Positions 51,462 through 60,441 of a stretch of 64,000 nucleotides of DNA are shown here, in pieces (the stretch's first letter is position 1; each line of letters opens with the position of its first letter). The position numbers and the translations under genes are program-made. The DNA is taken from positions 1 through 64,000 of the forward strand of contig NZ_PEKX01000006.1 in NCBI RefSeq assembly GCF_002796985.1, in the 5' to 3' direction. Source of the DNA: Pseudomonas sp. (GTDB taxonomy: Bacteria; Pseudomonadota; Gammaproteobacteria; Pseudomonadales; Pseudomonadaceae). Under the pieces are notes generated by a model. It was given only the letters and a program-made list of their open reading frames with translations, did no database searches and was not told where the DNA came from.

Positions 51462-51650
51462 TCAGCCGGCGGTCAGACGCTCCAGCTCGCGGCGCACCAT
51501 GTTGGCGTAGGGAGGCGGGCTCAGGTGGTACAGCTCGCTGGCCACCCAGGGCAGCCAGCGCGAGCCGAGGTGTTCGCGTTCGGCCAGCAGGCGCCGGGCT
51601 TCTGCCTCGGCGCGCTGGGCGTGTTCCTGGTGGTAGTCGGCACGGCTCAT
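51462..51650 (-). CDS. Small conserved-type hypothetical protein
   Basis: A 62-residue hydrophilic, helical protein (MSRADYHQEHAQRAEAEARR...LGSRWLPWVASELYHLSPPPYANMV). No family is recognised. Its ribosome site is weak. It sits 23 bases downstream of a secreted-protein gene on the same strand and may be cotranscribed with it. Codon use is like the neighbours. Confidence 0.6.
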   Translation of the reverse strand: MSRADYHQEHAQRAEAEARRLLAEREHLGSRWLPWVASELYHLSPPPYANMVRRELERLTAG

Positions 51651-51673
51651 CGGTACGGGGCTTCGGCAGAGCG

Positions 51674-52111
51674 TCAGGTTTTGGAGCAGCTCAGGGTCTG
51701 CGGGTCGATGGTGATGCTGGCCAGCGGTTTGGCGTCGCTGCCGGTGTATTCGTGGGTGACGCTCAGGTGGTGCTCGCGGAAGCGCTGCAGCAGCTCGGTC
51801 TGCTGGCAGGTGGTGTCTTCGAGCTGCTTCTTCAGGCCGTTCTCGAACTTGGCGCGGGCGCCCAGGTCCATGCTGGCCAGGCTCAGGTTGGAGATGCCGT
51901 AGCGGTAATACAGCATCTTCTTCGCCGGGTCGAGTTGCACGCTGTTGAGGGTAGTCACCTTGTCCACCTGGCGCGGCAGGTTGGCTTTGGTCACCTGGTC
52001 GAAATAGTCCACCGAGTCCTTGAGGAATTTCGCCTCTTCGGCGGAATCTTCGGCGTGAACGGCAAGGCTGGCGAGCAACAGCAAGGGCAGGGCGAGGCGG
52101 GCAAACGGCAT
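51674..52111 (-). CDS. Secreted protein of unknown function
   Basis: A 145-residue protein with a Sec signal peptide (MPFARLALPLLLLASLAVHA, cleavage near residue 20). The mature part is mostly helical and polar with one pair of Cys (DTTCQQTELL and LSCSKT) that may form a disulfide. I do not recognise the family. ATG 52111 is chosen at the signal peptide; the longer upstream frame is rejected. The small protein at 51462 follows on the same strand. Confidence 0.78.
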   Translation of the reverse strand: MPFARLALPLLLLASLAVHAEDSAEEAKFLKDSVDYFDQVTKANLPRQVDKVTTLNSVQLDPAKKMLYYRYGISNLSLASMDLGARAKFENGLKKQLEDTTCQQTELLQRFREHHLSVTHEYTGSDAKPLASITIDPQTLSCSKT

Positions 52112-52296
52112 GGGGGATTCCTGTACGGCTGATGGGCGTGCTGCGAAGGAGGGTTTCAGTCGGTGCGAAGCCAAGGTATGGCCGGGTACTGACAAGCGTG
52201 CGGTGACGGCGCGCTCATGGTCTGTGAGTGTAGAGCACCGTCAGCCGCTGGCCGCTCGCGGGGCCATTCTTTTCCGGGTAGGCTTTCGCGCGGTCA

Positions 52297-52318
52297 TTTC
52301 CCCCAACTTTCCCCCAAC
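52297..52318. repeat. Tandem undecamer (TTTCCCCCAAC)x2
   Basis: Two exact TTTCCCCCAAC units followed by a partial third (TTTCCCGCAGG), within the 5' leader of the PGDYGVV-type gene and 25 bases before its start. Confidence 0.85.
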
Positions 52319-52342
52319 TTTCCCGCAGGTTTCTGTCCCGTC

Positions 52343-52777
52343 ATGATCGAACTGAGCCAACTCGACCTCACCACTGACTCCGCTGCGCAACGCGTGGTAA
52401 AGGACGAAACCGTCACCGTCGAATTCGCCACCGCAGCGGGAGAGTTGATCAGCCTGGAAGGCCCTAACCGGTACGCCGTGGGTGACGCGATCATCAGCGG
52501 CGCGACCGGTGAGCGCTGGGTCGTCTCCCGCGAGCGCTTCGATCCCAAGTACCGGCCTGCCGAGGCGACGCTCGCCCATGGCGAGCCGGGCGCCTATCGC
52601 AACATCCCCAGCCCGGTGCTCGCCCGGCGTATGGACGAGCCCTTCACCCTGCTGCGCTCGGCGGGTAGCGACCGCCTCACCGGCGCGGCCGGCGACTGGG
52701 TCATGCAGTACGCTCCCGGCGATTACGGCGTGGTGAAGGCCGAGCGCTTCGCCAAGGTCTATCGCCTGGCCGAGTAA
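52343..52777 (+). CDS. Small protein with PGDYGVV motif, function unknown
   Basis: A 144-residue soluble, beta-rich protein with the C-terminal motif GDWVMQYAPGDYGVVKAERFAKVYRL. 'PGDYGVV' proteins are a recurrent small family in gammaproteobacteria with no assigned function that I know of. ATG 52343 is chosen because everything before it is a repeat-bearing leader. Upstream is a tandem undecamer. The gene is alone. Confidence 0.75.
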   Translation: MIELSQLDLTTDSAAQRVVKDETVTVEFATAAGELISLEGPNRYAVGDAIISGATGERWVVSRERFDPKYRPAEATLAHGEPGAYRNIPSPVLARRMDEPFTLLRSAGSDRLTGAAGDWVMQYAPGDYGVVKAERFAKVYRLAE

Positions 52778-52931
52778 TCCTTCCCCGCGCTGGCCTCCAT
52801 CGGCCGTCAACGGCTATGGTCTGTGCTGGCCGGCGCTCTGCGTCGCACTTTTGTTGCAACTTTGCCGGCGTTGCGCGGGTCCACCCTGCAGCCGCCGGCG
52901 GGCGGGACGCTCATCGGGAGGACGGTGCGGG

Positions 52932-53837
52932 ATGCGATTCATGGACATGCGCGGGCTCAGTCTGGGGCCCTGGAAACTGATCCGCCTGACGGTGAAGGAA
53001 TTTCTCGATGACGAGATGTCCACCTATGCCGCCGCGCTGGCCTACCAGGGCTTGTTCTCGCTGTTTCCCTTCCTGCTGTTCCTCATCGCATTGCTGGGTT
53101 TCCTGCACCTGCCCGAGTTCTTCGACTTCCTCCGCCAGCAGGCCAATTACGTGCTGCCGAGTCAGGCACTGGAGCTGGTCAATCCGGTGATCGACCAGCT
53201 GCAGCAGCGCCAGGGCGGGCTGCTGTCCATCGGTATCGTGGTGGCGCTGTGGTCGTCCTCGGCGGCGGTGCGTTCGCTGATGATCGCCCTCAACGCCGCC
53301 TATGACGTGCGCGAGGGGCGCCCGGCGTGGAAGCGCATTCCGTTGTCGCTGTTCTACACCTTCGGCCTGGTGGCCATGCTGATGCTGATCGCCGCGCTGA
53401 TGATCCTGGGGCCGCAGGTGATGGGCTGGATCGCCGCCAAGGTGGGGCTGGAGGACTTCGTGGTGATCCTCTGGAGCATCCTGCGCTGGCCGGTGATCGT
53501 GCTGCTGATGATGATGGCGGTGGCGATCATCTACTACGTCACGCCCAACGTGCAGCAACGCTTTCGCTTCATCACCCCCGGCTCGGTGCTCGCCGTGGTG
53601 CTGTGGATTTCCGCCTCGCTGGGCTTTGGCTACTACGTGAAGAACTTCGCCGACTACAACGCCATGTACGGCAGCGTCGGGGCGATCATCGTGCTGCTGC
53701 TGTACTTCTACATCTCGTCGGCGGTGCTGCTGCTGGGCGCGGAACTCAACGCGGTGATCGAGCACCATCTGCCCCACGGCAAGGATGCCGGCGAAAAGAC
53801 CTTCGACCCGGCCGCGCCGGCGCCGGAGGAGGGTTAG
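52932..53837 (+). CDS. YihY/UPF0761 (BrkB-type) inner-membrane protein
   Basis: A 301-residue membrane protein with about six helices. Family hallmarks are AAALAYQGLFSLFPFLLFLIA near the start, LWSSSAAVRSLMIALNAAYD, IIYYVTPNVQQRFRFITPGS, and YGSVGAIIVLLLYFYISSAVLLLGAELNAV at the end. The function is unsettled: BrkB/YihY proteins were once called ribonuclease BN, but this was retracted. GGAGG lies upstream of 52932; the ATG at 52941 is an alternative. Confidence 0.9.
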   Translation: MRFMDMRGLSLGPWKLIRLTVKEFLDDEMSTYAAALAYQGLFSLFPFLLFLIALLGFLHLPEFFDFLRQQANYVLPSQALELVNPVIDQLQQRQGGLLSIGIVVALWSSSAAVRSLMIALNAAYDVREGRPAWKRIPLSLFYTFGLVAMLMLIAALMILGPQVMGWIAAKVGLEDFVVILWSILRWPVIVLLMMMAVAIIYYVTPNVQQRFRFITPGSVLAVVLWISASLGFGYYVKNFADYNAMYGSVGAIIVLLLYFYISSAVLLLGAELNAVIEHHLPHGKDAGEKTFDPAAPAPEEG

Positions 53838-54385
53838 GGTCGTACCGATTGGCCTGCGACGGCGGGCGGCTCGCTGAGCAGGGCGTCGACCAGCGCGGTG
53901 GCCTTCTCGAAGGACGGGTAGCCGCTCCGGGCGACATCCAGGCTGCCGTAGGCGTTTTTGTAGCGCTGGGCCTTCTGCGGATTGGCCTGGTCCACCAGGA
54001 AGGGTTCCGACCAGATCTTGTAGAGCAGCGCCACGGCGTAGGGTTGGCCGGCATCGGCGGCCTTCTCCAGCAGCGGCAGCACTTCGTCCACCTGCGGGCC
54101 TTCCTTGATCTTCAGCAGCGCCATGTAGAAGCTCGCCTCGCCGCGCTTGTCCCTCTCCAGGGCGCGGCTGAGCAGGGCATCGGCCAGTTCGTAGTTGGCC
54201 AGGTCGCCGCTGGCGATCAGCATTTTCGCCTGCAGCATGTCGTTCTGGTAGAGCAGGCGCTCCTGGCGACAGGCCTCGCCGCTCAGCGGTTCGTCGCAGG
54301 GGCTGGTGGCGGATGTGGAGCAGCCGGCCAACAGCAGTGGCAGGGCCAGAGCGGCCAGAATACAAGGGGTGTGTGGCTTGCCCAT
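53834..54385 (-). CDS. Lipoprotein with Sel1/TPR-like helices
   Basis: A 183-residue lipoprotein: signal peptide ending at lipobox LLAGC (Cys21), so the mature protein is lipid-anchored. The next residue after Cys is Ser, so outer-membrane sorting is likely. The rest is helical, with KIKEGPQVDEVLPLLEKAADAG resembling a Sel1/TPR repeat, followed by a second YKIWSEPF...SLDVARSGY repeat. No further family is clear. It overlaps the convergent YihY gene by four bases. Confidence 0.8.
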   Translation of the reverse strand: MGKPHTPCILAALALPLLLAGCSTSATSPCDEPLSGEACRQERLLYQNDMLQAKMLIASGDLANYELADALLSRALERDKRGEASFYMALLKIKEGPQVDEVLPLLEKAADAGQPYAVALLYKIWSEPFLVDQANPQKAQRYKNAYGSLDVARSGYPSFEKATALVDALLSEPPAVAGQSVRP

Positions 54386-54474
54386 GCAAGTCCCTCGGGG
54401 GCGAGTGTCAGGGGGGCGACCGGGCAGTGGGCGCGCCGGTTCTGCTCATTGGCGAACAGCATAGCCGCTACGCG

Positions 54475-55383
54475 TCAGAGAGCTTCGAAACCGGGCAGGC
54501 GCGGCAGGCGCTCGATGAGGAAATCGATCAGCGCGCGGGTTCGGGCCGGCAGAAATTGCCGCGAAGGAAACAGCAGGCTGGCCTCCTGGGTTGGCCCGTG
54601 CCACTGCGCAAGGATGCGTCGCAGGCTGCCGTCGGCCAGCAGGTCGGCCACCAGCCAGGCGGGCGTCAGGCCGAAGCCGGCGCCCTGGCAGTAGCTCTCG
54701 CGGATCGCCAGGGAGCTGTTCACCGTGTAGCGGCTGCGGGTGGCGAGATTGAGCTCGCGGCCATCGACGTGGCGCAGCAGCAGGTTCTGCCCGGCGTCGA
54801 GCCAGGCGAAGCGCAGATAGTCGGCCAGCGGCAGGTCTTCGGGACCGTTCAGTTGTGGCAGACGGGCGAGCCACGCGGGAGCGGCCACCAGATACCGTGG
54901 CGAGCGGGCCAGTGGGCGGGCGATCAGGTGATCGGGCAGTTCGCCACCCAGGCGCAGGGCGAGGTCGATACCTTCCTCGGCGAGGTCGACGAAGCGGTCG
55001 TTGAGCAGTAGCTCCACCTCGACTTCCGGGTGCCTCTGCATGAACTCCAGCAGCAGTGCGTTCAGGCGCAGCACGCCCAGGCTTACTGGTGCGCTGACGC
55101 GGAGGCGGCCGCGCACCTGCTCGGTCTCGCCACGGGCTTCGCTGACGCCCTCGGCATAGCTCTCCAGCGTCTGCCGGGCGTGCTCGTAGAAGCGCCGGCC
55201 CTGCTCGGTAGGCTGCACGCGGGTGGTGCTGCGGATCAGCAGTTGTGCGCCGACCTGGCGCTCCAGCGCCGCCATGGTCTTGCTCACCGTCGGCTGGCTG
55301 CTGCCGGCCTCGCGGGCCACAGCGGAAAGACTGCCCAACTCCACCGCGCGGACGAAACAGTGCAACGCCTTGAGGGTATCCAT
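54475..55383 (-). CDS. LysR-family transcriptional regulator
   Basis: A 302-residue LysR regulator with an N-terminal HTH (MDTLKALHCFVRAVELGSLS, then GSSQPTVSKTMAALE) and a standard effector domain (LRVSAPVSLGVLRLNALL; IDLALRLGGELPD; FGLTPAWLV) of the CrgA-type branch. The start at 55383 matches family members. It is divergent from an SGNH hydrolase gene; whether it controls that gene is unknown. Confidence 0.9.
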   Translation of the reverse strand: MDTLKALHCFVRAVELGSLSAVAREAGSSQPTVSKTMAALERQVGAQLLIRSTTRVQPTEQGRRFYEHARQTLESYAEGVSEARGETEQVRGRLRVSAPVSLGVLRLNALLLEFMQRHPEVEVELLLNDRFVDLAEEGIDLALRLGGELPDHLIARPLARSPRYLVAAPAWLARLPQLNGPEDLPLADYLRFAWLDAGQNLLLRHVDGRELNLATRSRYTVNSSLAIRESYCQGAGFGLTPAWLVADLLADGSLRRILAQWHGPTQEASLLFPSRQFLPARTRALIDFLIERLPRLPGFEAL

Positions 55384-55489
55384 GTCCTATTCGCTTATCG
55401 AATGGCGGGTCTGCAAATATGCCGTCTACCGTGGTGATTGGGAATGGCCGAGCCTATGGCCTAACCCACCACTGATGTCGAGGACCACC

Positions 55490-56722
55490 ATGAAAAGATT
55501 GCTGCTCGCCGCCCTGATCACCCTGGCCCTGCCGCAGGCGCAGGCCGAAGAAGGACACTGGCAGGCCACCTGGAGCTCTAGCCCGCAGCGCACCTGGGGC
55601 AAGGAAGTACCGCTGCCGCTGGGTGTGCCGCCGGTTATCGGCAACCACACGCTGCGGCAGAGCGTGAAGCTCAGCCTGGGTGGCCAGCGCGTGCGCATCG
55701 GGCTGTCCAATGCCTATGGCAGCCAGCCGGTGGCCATCGGCGGTGTTGCCGTGGCACTTGCGACGTCTGCCGGGCAGCTCGATGGCCCGAGCCGGCGCCT
55801 GACTTTCGCCGGCCAGCCCACGGCCTACATCGCGCCGGGCGCCGAGCTGCTCAGCGATCCGCTGGACCTGGCCGTCCCGGCGCTGGGCGAGCTGGCGGTG
55901 TCGATCTACCTGCCGCAGCCAACCGCTATCGAGGGCTTCCACTGGGACGGCAAGCAGCGCGTCTACGGCGCTCCCGGCGAACAGCTCGATGCCGCACGGT
56001 TGCCGGCCGACGGCCAGATGGAGGCGCGCCTGTACCTCTCGGACGTACTGGTGGAAACGCCCGAACCGCGCCCGGTGGTGGCGGTGCTCGGCGACTCGAT
56101 TACTGACGGCCGTGGCGCCAGCCTGGACGGCAACCAGCGTTGGCCGGACGTGCTGGCGCAGCGGCTGGCGGCGCGTGACGTGGGCGTGATCAATGCCGGC
56201 ATCTCCGGCGCGCGGCTGCTCTCCGACGGCATGGGGCAGAGCGCACTGGTGCGGATGCAGCGCGATGTGTTGGGCAAGCCAGGGGTCAAGGCGGTCATCG
56301 TGCTGCTGGGGATCAACGACATCTCCTGGCCCGGCAGCACCTTCGCGCCGAACAACCCGCTGGTGCAGTACGAAGACCTGCTTGCCGGCTACCGGCAATT
56401 GATCGCCCAGGCCCATGTGCGGGGCGTACGCATCATCGGCGCGACTCTTCTGCCGTTCGAGCGCGCCCTCAGCGGCTCGCCGATCGAGAACTACCATGCG
56501 GCCAACAAGGAAGCGCTGCGCCAGCGGGTGAACCAGTGGATTCGCCAGAGCGGGGAGTTCGATGCGGTGCTGGACCTGGATGCGCACCTGCGCGATCCCG
56601 CCCACCCGCTGCGCCTGCTGCCGGCCTACGACAGCGGCGACCACCTGCACCCCAGCGATGCGGGGGACCGGGCAATGGCGGAGAGCGTGGATATCGATGC
56701 GTTGCTCAAGGGCGTCCTGTAG
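55490..56722 (+). CDS. Secreted SGNH/GDSL-family hydrolase
   Basis: A 410-residue secreted protein with a signal peptide (MKRLLLAALITLALPQAQA) and a C-terminal SGNH/GDSL domain of the lysophospholipase L1/TesA fold. The catalytic block is GDSITDG (about residues 205-211), the oxyanion Gly in GVINAGISGARLL, Asn in LLGINDISWPG, and the Asp/His pair in DHLHPSDAG near residue 390. The first 190 residues (Trp-rich beta region) may be a carbohydrate- or lipid-binding module. Substrate unknown; likely an esterase. GAGGA lies upstream of ATG 55490. Confidence 0.9.
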   Translation: MKRLLLAALITLALPQAQAEEGHWQATWSSSPQRTWGKEVPLPLGVPPVIGNHTLRQSVKLSLGGQRVRIGLSNAYGSQPVAIGGVAVALATSAGQLDGPSRRLTFAGQPTAYIAPGAELLSDPLDLAVPALGELAVSIYLPQPTAIEGFHWDGKQRVYGAPGEQLDAARLPADGQMEARLYLSDVLVETPEPRPVVAVLGDSITDGRGASLDGNQRWPDVLAQRLAARDVGVINAGISGARLLSDGMGQSALVRMQRDVLGKPGVKAVIVLLGINDISWPGSTFAPNNPLVQYEDLLAGYRQLIAQAHVRGVRIIGATLLPFERALSGSPIENYHAANKEALRQRVNQWIRQSGEFDAVLDLDAHLRDPAHPLRLLPAYDSGDHLHPSDAGDRAMAESVDIDALLKGVL

Positions 56723-56763
56723 GGGCAACTGTCTTTTTTCCGGCAACCATGTGCCGACGTTTC

Positions 56764-56883
56764 CCCCTCACCCCAGCCCTCTCCCTCAGGGAGAGGGGGC
56801 TGATCGCGCCGGCTGATGCTGTGGTTTCATCCTGCACTGAACGGTCCCCTCTCCCGCTTGCGGAAGAGGGTTAGGGTGAGGGG
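56764..56883. repeat. CCCTCACCCC-type inverted intergenic repeat
   Basis: CCCCTCACCCCAGCCCTCTC near the left and GAGGGTTAGGGTGAGGGG near the right, with further CCCTCTCCC/GGGAGAGGG pairing inside. This CTC-rich inverted repeat is common between genes in pseudomonads. A short GGGCGGGCCATGCCCGC hairpin follows at 56898-56914. The 240-base gap holds no gene. Confidence 0.75.
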
Positions 56884-56962
56884 CTCTTTATCTCGTAAGG
56901 GCGGGCCATGCCCGCGACCCGCCTGACGCCCGCATTGCCGGAAAGGAGCCTCGGCTGCCGCC

Positions 56963-58078
56963 TCAACTACCGAATGCAGGCCCGATGCTGTCGTCGTCCA
57001 TGCCGCGCTCCAGCTTGATCTTCAACGCCAGGTCGGTGCGCGAATCAGCGAACTTCAGTGCGTCGGCCACGCTCACTCGGCCTTCCTCCAGCAGCCTGTA
57101 GAGGCTCTGGTCGAAGCTCTGCATGCCGCTTTCCAACGCGCGCTCCACCGCGCCCTTGAGCTCGGGCAGTTCGTCGCGCTGGATGATGCCGCGAATGTGC
57201 GGTGTGCCCAGCACCAGCTCCACCGCCACGGCGCGGCGCTGGTGCGAGCCGGGCACCAGGCGCTGGCCGACCAGCGCGAGGATGTTCTGCGACAGGTCGG
57301 CCAGCACTTGCGGGCGCGCCTCGTCGGGGAAGAAGCGGGTGATACGCTCGATGGCGTGGCGGCAACTGGTGCCGTGCAGGGTGGCGACACACAGGTGGCC
57401 GGTCTCGGCATAGTGCAGCGCGTGCTGCATGGTGGCGGCGTCGCGGATTTCGCCGAGCATGATCACGTCCGGCGCCTCGCGCAGTACGTTGCGCAGAGCA
57501 TCCTCGTAGCTGTGAGTATCCAGGCCGACCTCGCGCTGATCGATGATCGACTTCTTGTGCGTGTGGAGAAACTCGATGGGGTCTTCGATGCAGACGATGT
57601 GCCCGGAGCGGTGGCGGTTGCGGAAATCCAGCATGCTCGCCAGGGTCGTCGACTTGCCTGCGCCGGCCGCGCCGATCACCAGGATCAGCCCACGATCCTG
57701 CATCGCCAGCTTGTCGAGGATTGACGGCAGGCCGAGCGCGGTCACGTCCGGGATCACCTGCTTGATCAGGCGCACCACCATGGCCACTTCGCCGCGCTGG
57801 AAGTAGATGTTCGCGCGGAAACGCCCCACGTTTGGCACGCTCAGCGCCAGGTTCATTTCCAGGTCGCGCTCGAAGTCCTGCGCCTGTGCCGGCGACATCA
57901 GCTGCCAGGCCAGGGTCTTCACCTCGCCGGGGCCGAGCACGCGCTCACCCACCGGCTGGCTGTGGCCCTCGACCTTCAGGTGCGGCGGCGCACCGACGCT
58001 GAAGAACATGTCCGAGCCGCCCTGTTTCGGCAGCAGGGCCAGGTAGCTGAAAACGTCGGGGAGGGAAGTGTCGCTCAT
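56963..58078 (-). CDS. PilT/PilU-type pilus retraction ATPase
   Basis: A 371-residue GspE/PilT-family secretion ATPase. Walker A GAAGAGKST is at residues 136-144, Walker B is IMLGEIRD, the Asp box is IEDPIEF, and the His box is LCVATLHGTS. The N terminus GGSDMFFSVGAPPHLKVEG and FRANIYFQRGEVAMVVR resemble PilU more than PilT. Such ATPases retract type IV pili. It is not next to pilT or other pil genes, so it may be an extra copy. The neighbouring gene on the same strand encodes a BdlA-like chemoreceptor. Confidence 0.88.
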   Translation of the reverse strand: MSDTSLPDVFSYLALLPKQGGSDMFFSVGAPPHLKVEGHSQPVGERVLGPGEVKTLAWQLMSPAQAQDFERDLEMNLALSVPNVGRFRANIYFQRGEVAMVVRLIKQVIPDVTALGLPSILDKLAMQDRGLILVIGAAGAGKSTTLASMLDFRNRHRSGHIVCIEDPIEFLHTHKKSIIDQREVGLDTHSYEDALRNVLREAPDVIMLGEIRDAATMQHALHYAETGHLCVATLHGTSCRHAIERITRFFPDEARPQVLADLSQNILALVGQRLVPGSHQRRAVAVELVLGTPHIRGIIQRDELPELKGAVERALESGMQSFDQSLYRLLEEGRVSVADALKFADSRTDLALKIKLERGMDDDSIGPAFGS

Positions 58079-58185
58079 GGAACCATCCTTAGATTGCGAG
58101 AGGGCGCAACTGCATTGAGCCTAGTTGCAATGCCGGACGGGAGCCTAGGGGAGGCCGTGGCACGTCGTGTTGACGTGCCGCAGTT

Positions 58186-59502
58186 TCAGGTCGACAGCTG
58201 GTTGGCGAACTGGCCCACGGCGTTGACCACGCGCTGGGCGCTGTCCTGGATCTCGATGATCACCGTGCCGGCCTGACCGGAGAGTTCCAGGCCCAGCTCG
58301 GCTTGTTGCTTGCCGCGATCGATCATCGCCACGGCCTGGCCGGCCAGTTGCTGGTTCTGCGCTACCACGCGGGTGATTTCCTCGGTGGCGGCGCTGGTGC
58401 GCGAGGCGAGCTGGCGAACCTCGTCGGCGACCACCGCGAAGCCGCGGCCCTGATCGCCCGCGCGGGCCGCTTCGATGGCGGCGTTGAGGGCCAGCAGGTT
58501 GGTCTGGTCGGCGATGCTGCGGATGCTCTGCACCAGCGCACCGATGGCCAGGGACTGGCGGTCAAGCGCCTCGATGCCCTGGGTTGCCTCCTGCATGCGG
58601 TCGGCCAGTTCGCGCATCACGTCGACCGTCTGCTGGACCACGGCCGCGCCTTTGGTTGCGCTGTTGTCAGTGCTCTGCGAGGTGTCGAAGGCAATGGTCG
58701 CCGCCTCGGCCACGGCGTTCTCGCGGCGCACCTGTTCGGTGATCACGGTGGCGAACTTCACCACTTTGTAGAGGCGGTCGTGGGCGTCGATGATCGGGTT
58801 GTACGAGGCTTCCAGCCAGACTTCGTGGCCACGGCTGTCGATGCGTTTGAAGCGGCCGGTGACGAACTCGCCGCGGCGCAGCTTGGCCCAGAAGGCCTCG
58901 TAGTTCGACGAGTTGTATTCGGCGGGCTCGCAGAACATCCGGTGATGCTTGCCCTGGATTTGCGTCAGGCCGTAGCCCATGGCGTTGAGGAAGCGGTCGT
59001 TGGCGGTGAGTACTTCGCCCAGCAGGTTGAATTCGATCACCGCGGTGGAGCGTTGTAGCGCCTCGATCAGGTTCTCGTGCTCGCGCGAGTTCTCGATGGT
59101 ACGGGTGAGGTCGCTGGCGTAGATCGAGATGCGCTGGATCTTCCCGGCGCTGTCGTGCACCGGCTGCAGGATCGAGCGCAGCCAGGCCTCCTCGCCGTTG
59201 CCGCGGAGCAGGCGGATCACCCCGGCCAGGTGCTCGCCGCGCTCGATGGCGTGCTTTACCTTCAAATGGAAGTCCAGCCCGCGTACATGGTCGGGAATCA
59301 GGTCCAGCAGCGGACGGCCCTTGAGCTGCTCCCCGCGATGGAGCATTTCCTTCTCGAAGTTGGTGTTCACCGATTCGATGCGCCCTCGGGGGTCGAGGAA
59401 CAGCACGAGCATTTCCTCGTCGAGGCTGGCGCGGATCTCCTCCACGGAGGCGAGCTCTTCACGCAGGGCGGCCAGCTCCTGCTTCAAACGCGAGTTGAAC
59501 AT
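58186..59502 (-). CDS. bdlA: BdlA-like soluble PAS-PAS chemoreceptor
   Basis: A 438-residue methyl-accepting-type protein with no membrane helix: a short coiled N terminus (MFNSRLKQELAALREEL), PAS1 (about residues 25-130), PAS2 (about 145-255, with FLNAMGYGLTQIQGKHHRMF) and a signalling domain whose hairpin tip is IRSIADQTNLLALNAAIEAARAGDQGRGFAVVADEVRQLA. Two PAS domains and a cytosolic receptor match BdlA, the P. aeruginosa biofilm-dispersion protein; other two-PAS receptors have the same plan, so the symbol is tentative. The neighbour at 56963 is a PilT/PilU-type ATPase. Confidence 0.82.
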   Translation of the reverse strand: MFNSRLKQELAALREELASVEEIRASLDEEMLVLFLDPRGRIESVNTNFEKEMLHRGEQLKGRPLLDLIPDHVRGLDFHLKVKHAIERGEHLAGVIRLLRGNGEEAWLRSILQPVHDSAGKIQRISIYASDLTRTIENSREHENLIEALQRSTAVIEFNLLGEVLTANDRFLNAMGYGLTQIQGKHHRMFCEPAEYNSSNYEAFWAKLRRGEFVTGRFKRIDSRGHEVWLEASYNPIIDAHDRLYKVVKFATVITEQVRRENAVAEAATIAFDTSQSTDNSATKGAAVVQQTVDVMRELADRMQEATQGIEALDRQSLAIGALVQSIRSIADQTNLLALNAAIEAARAGDQGRGFAVVADEVRQLASRTSAATEEITRVVAQNQQLAGQAVAMIDRGKQQAELGLELSGQAGTVIIEIQDSAQRVVNAVGQFANQLST

Positions 59503-59871
59503 GCGGCGGCTTTCTCTAGTGGTGAGGCACGAAGGCTATTGCCGATTCGTTTCACCCATTGCATCGGCCAAACCGCTCGCGACTTTAGCCCGGATTGATC
59601 GTCGTAGCCCGCATGCTGCAAGGTCTGGCGCCCGTTTTCAGACGATGTTGCAAACCATCCTGGCGATGGCCTCATCGTCGAGGCGCTCAACCCCAAGACC
59701 GTGTTGCTGCTCGGCGTGTTGAGGCGGGGGGGGGGGCGGCCAACGACTGATACCGCGTGTGCGCGGCTGGATAGGGGTGGTGCTGGGAGTGATGCTGGTG
59801 GCGCGGGGAGGGCGGGCAAGCGGGTGAAGCAGCGCCGCCCCCGGAGACGGGCGCGGCGCAGGCGAAGCGGA
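59503..59871. other. Gene-free stretch with a possible LysE-family remnant and an 11-G tract
   Basis: This gap has no convincing gene. At 59668-59721 the plus strand reads GLIVEALNPKTVLLLGVL, very like the LysE/RhtB motif GLLVxLLNPKTALFF, but the frame goes nowhere useful. At 59726-59736 an uninterrupted run of eleven G's follows. I read this as a degraded LysE-type exporter fragment; the shortness makes it tentative. The G-run could slip in length. Confidence 0.4.
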
Positions 59872-60153
59872 TCAGTCCTCGCGGCTGGTCACTTCCACCA
59901 GGTGGTAGCCGAACTGGGTCTTCACCGGACCCTGGACGACGTTCAGCGGGGCGCTGAACACGACCTGGTCGAATTCGCGAACCATCTGGCCCGGGCGGAA
60001 GGTGCCCAGGTCGCCGCCGCTCTGGCCGGACGGGCAAGTGGAGTTGTCGCGTGCCACCTGGGCGAAGTCGGCGCCGCCTTCGATGGAAGCTTTGAGTTCA
60101 TTGCACTTGGCTTCGCTGGAAACCAGGATGTGACGGGCGGATGCACGGGCCAT
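59872..60153 (-). CDS. ppiC: Parvulin-type peptidyl-prolyl cis-trans isomerase
   Basis: A 93-residue stand-alone parvulin, PpiC type. The parvulin motifs are present: ARHILVSSEAKCNELK, GADFAQVARDNSTCPSG, GGDLGTFRPGQMVREFD and VKTQFGYHLVEV. It has no signal sequence and is therefore cytosolic. AGGAG precedes the start at 60153; the longer upstream frame crosses a REP and is rejected. Confidence 0.94.
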   Translation of the reverse strand: MARASARHILVSSEAKCNELKASIEGGADFAQVARDNSTCPSGQSGGDLGTFRPGQMVREFDQVVFSAPLNVVQGPVKTQFGYHLVEVTSRED

Positions 60154-60243
60154 GGGATAACTCCTGAACAGGCAGTAAGAAAGGGCGAAGCCTAGCTGAT
60201 TCCGTGGCTGAACCCAATGCCAGGTTGTCTGACAGCAGGCTGA

Positions 60244-60322
60244 TGTAGGAGCGAGCTTGCTGGCGAACCGCCCAGCTTCCAAATCGCCGGTAAGTCCGTT
60301 CGCGAGCAAGCTCGCTCCTACA
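60244..60322. repeat. REP pair, family A copy 11
   Basis: Left arm TGTAGGAGCGAGCTTGCTGG (one change) and right arm CGAGCAAGCTCGCTCCTACA. Lies upstream of ppiC. Confidence 0.88.
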
Positions 60323-60345
60323 GGCCGCTGCCAGGGTGGGACGCG

Positions 60346-60432
60346 CGTAGGAGCGGATTCATCCGCGATGGACCTCGCCCAGATGGAGGACGTGCCAGCG
60401 GCAAGCGATCGCGGACGGAGTCCGCTCCTACG
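60346..60432. repeat. REP-like inverted repeat, family B copy 2
   Basis: GTAGGAGCGGATTCATCCGC at the left and GCGGACGGAGTCCGCTCCTA at the right, the same family as the copy at 89-184. It is only 23 bases from a family A copy and 9 bases from the 3' end of mdaB. Confidence 0.85.
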
Positions 60433-60441
60433 CCTGATCCG

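Noticed and set aside
60154..60309. N-terminal extension of the parvulin gene to 60309
   Set aside because: The extension translates through a REP and lacks a ribosome site; the ATG at 60153 has AGGAG.
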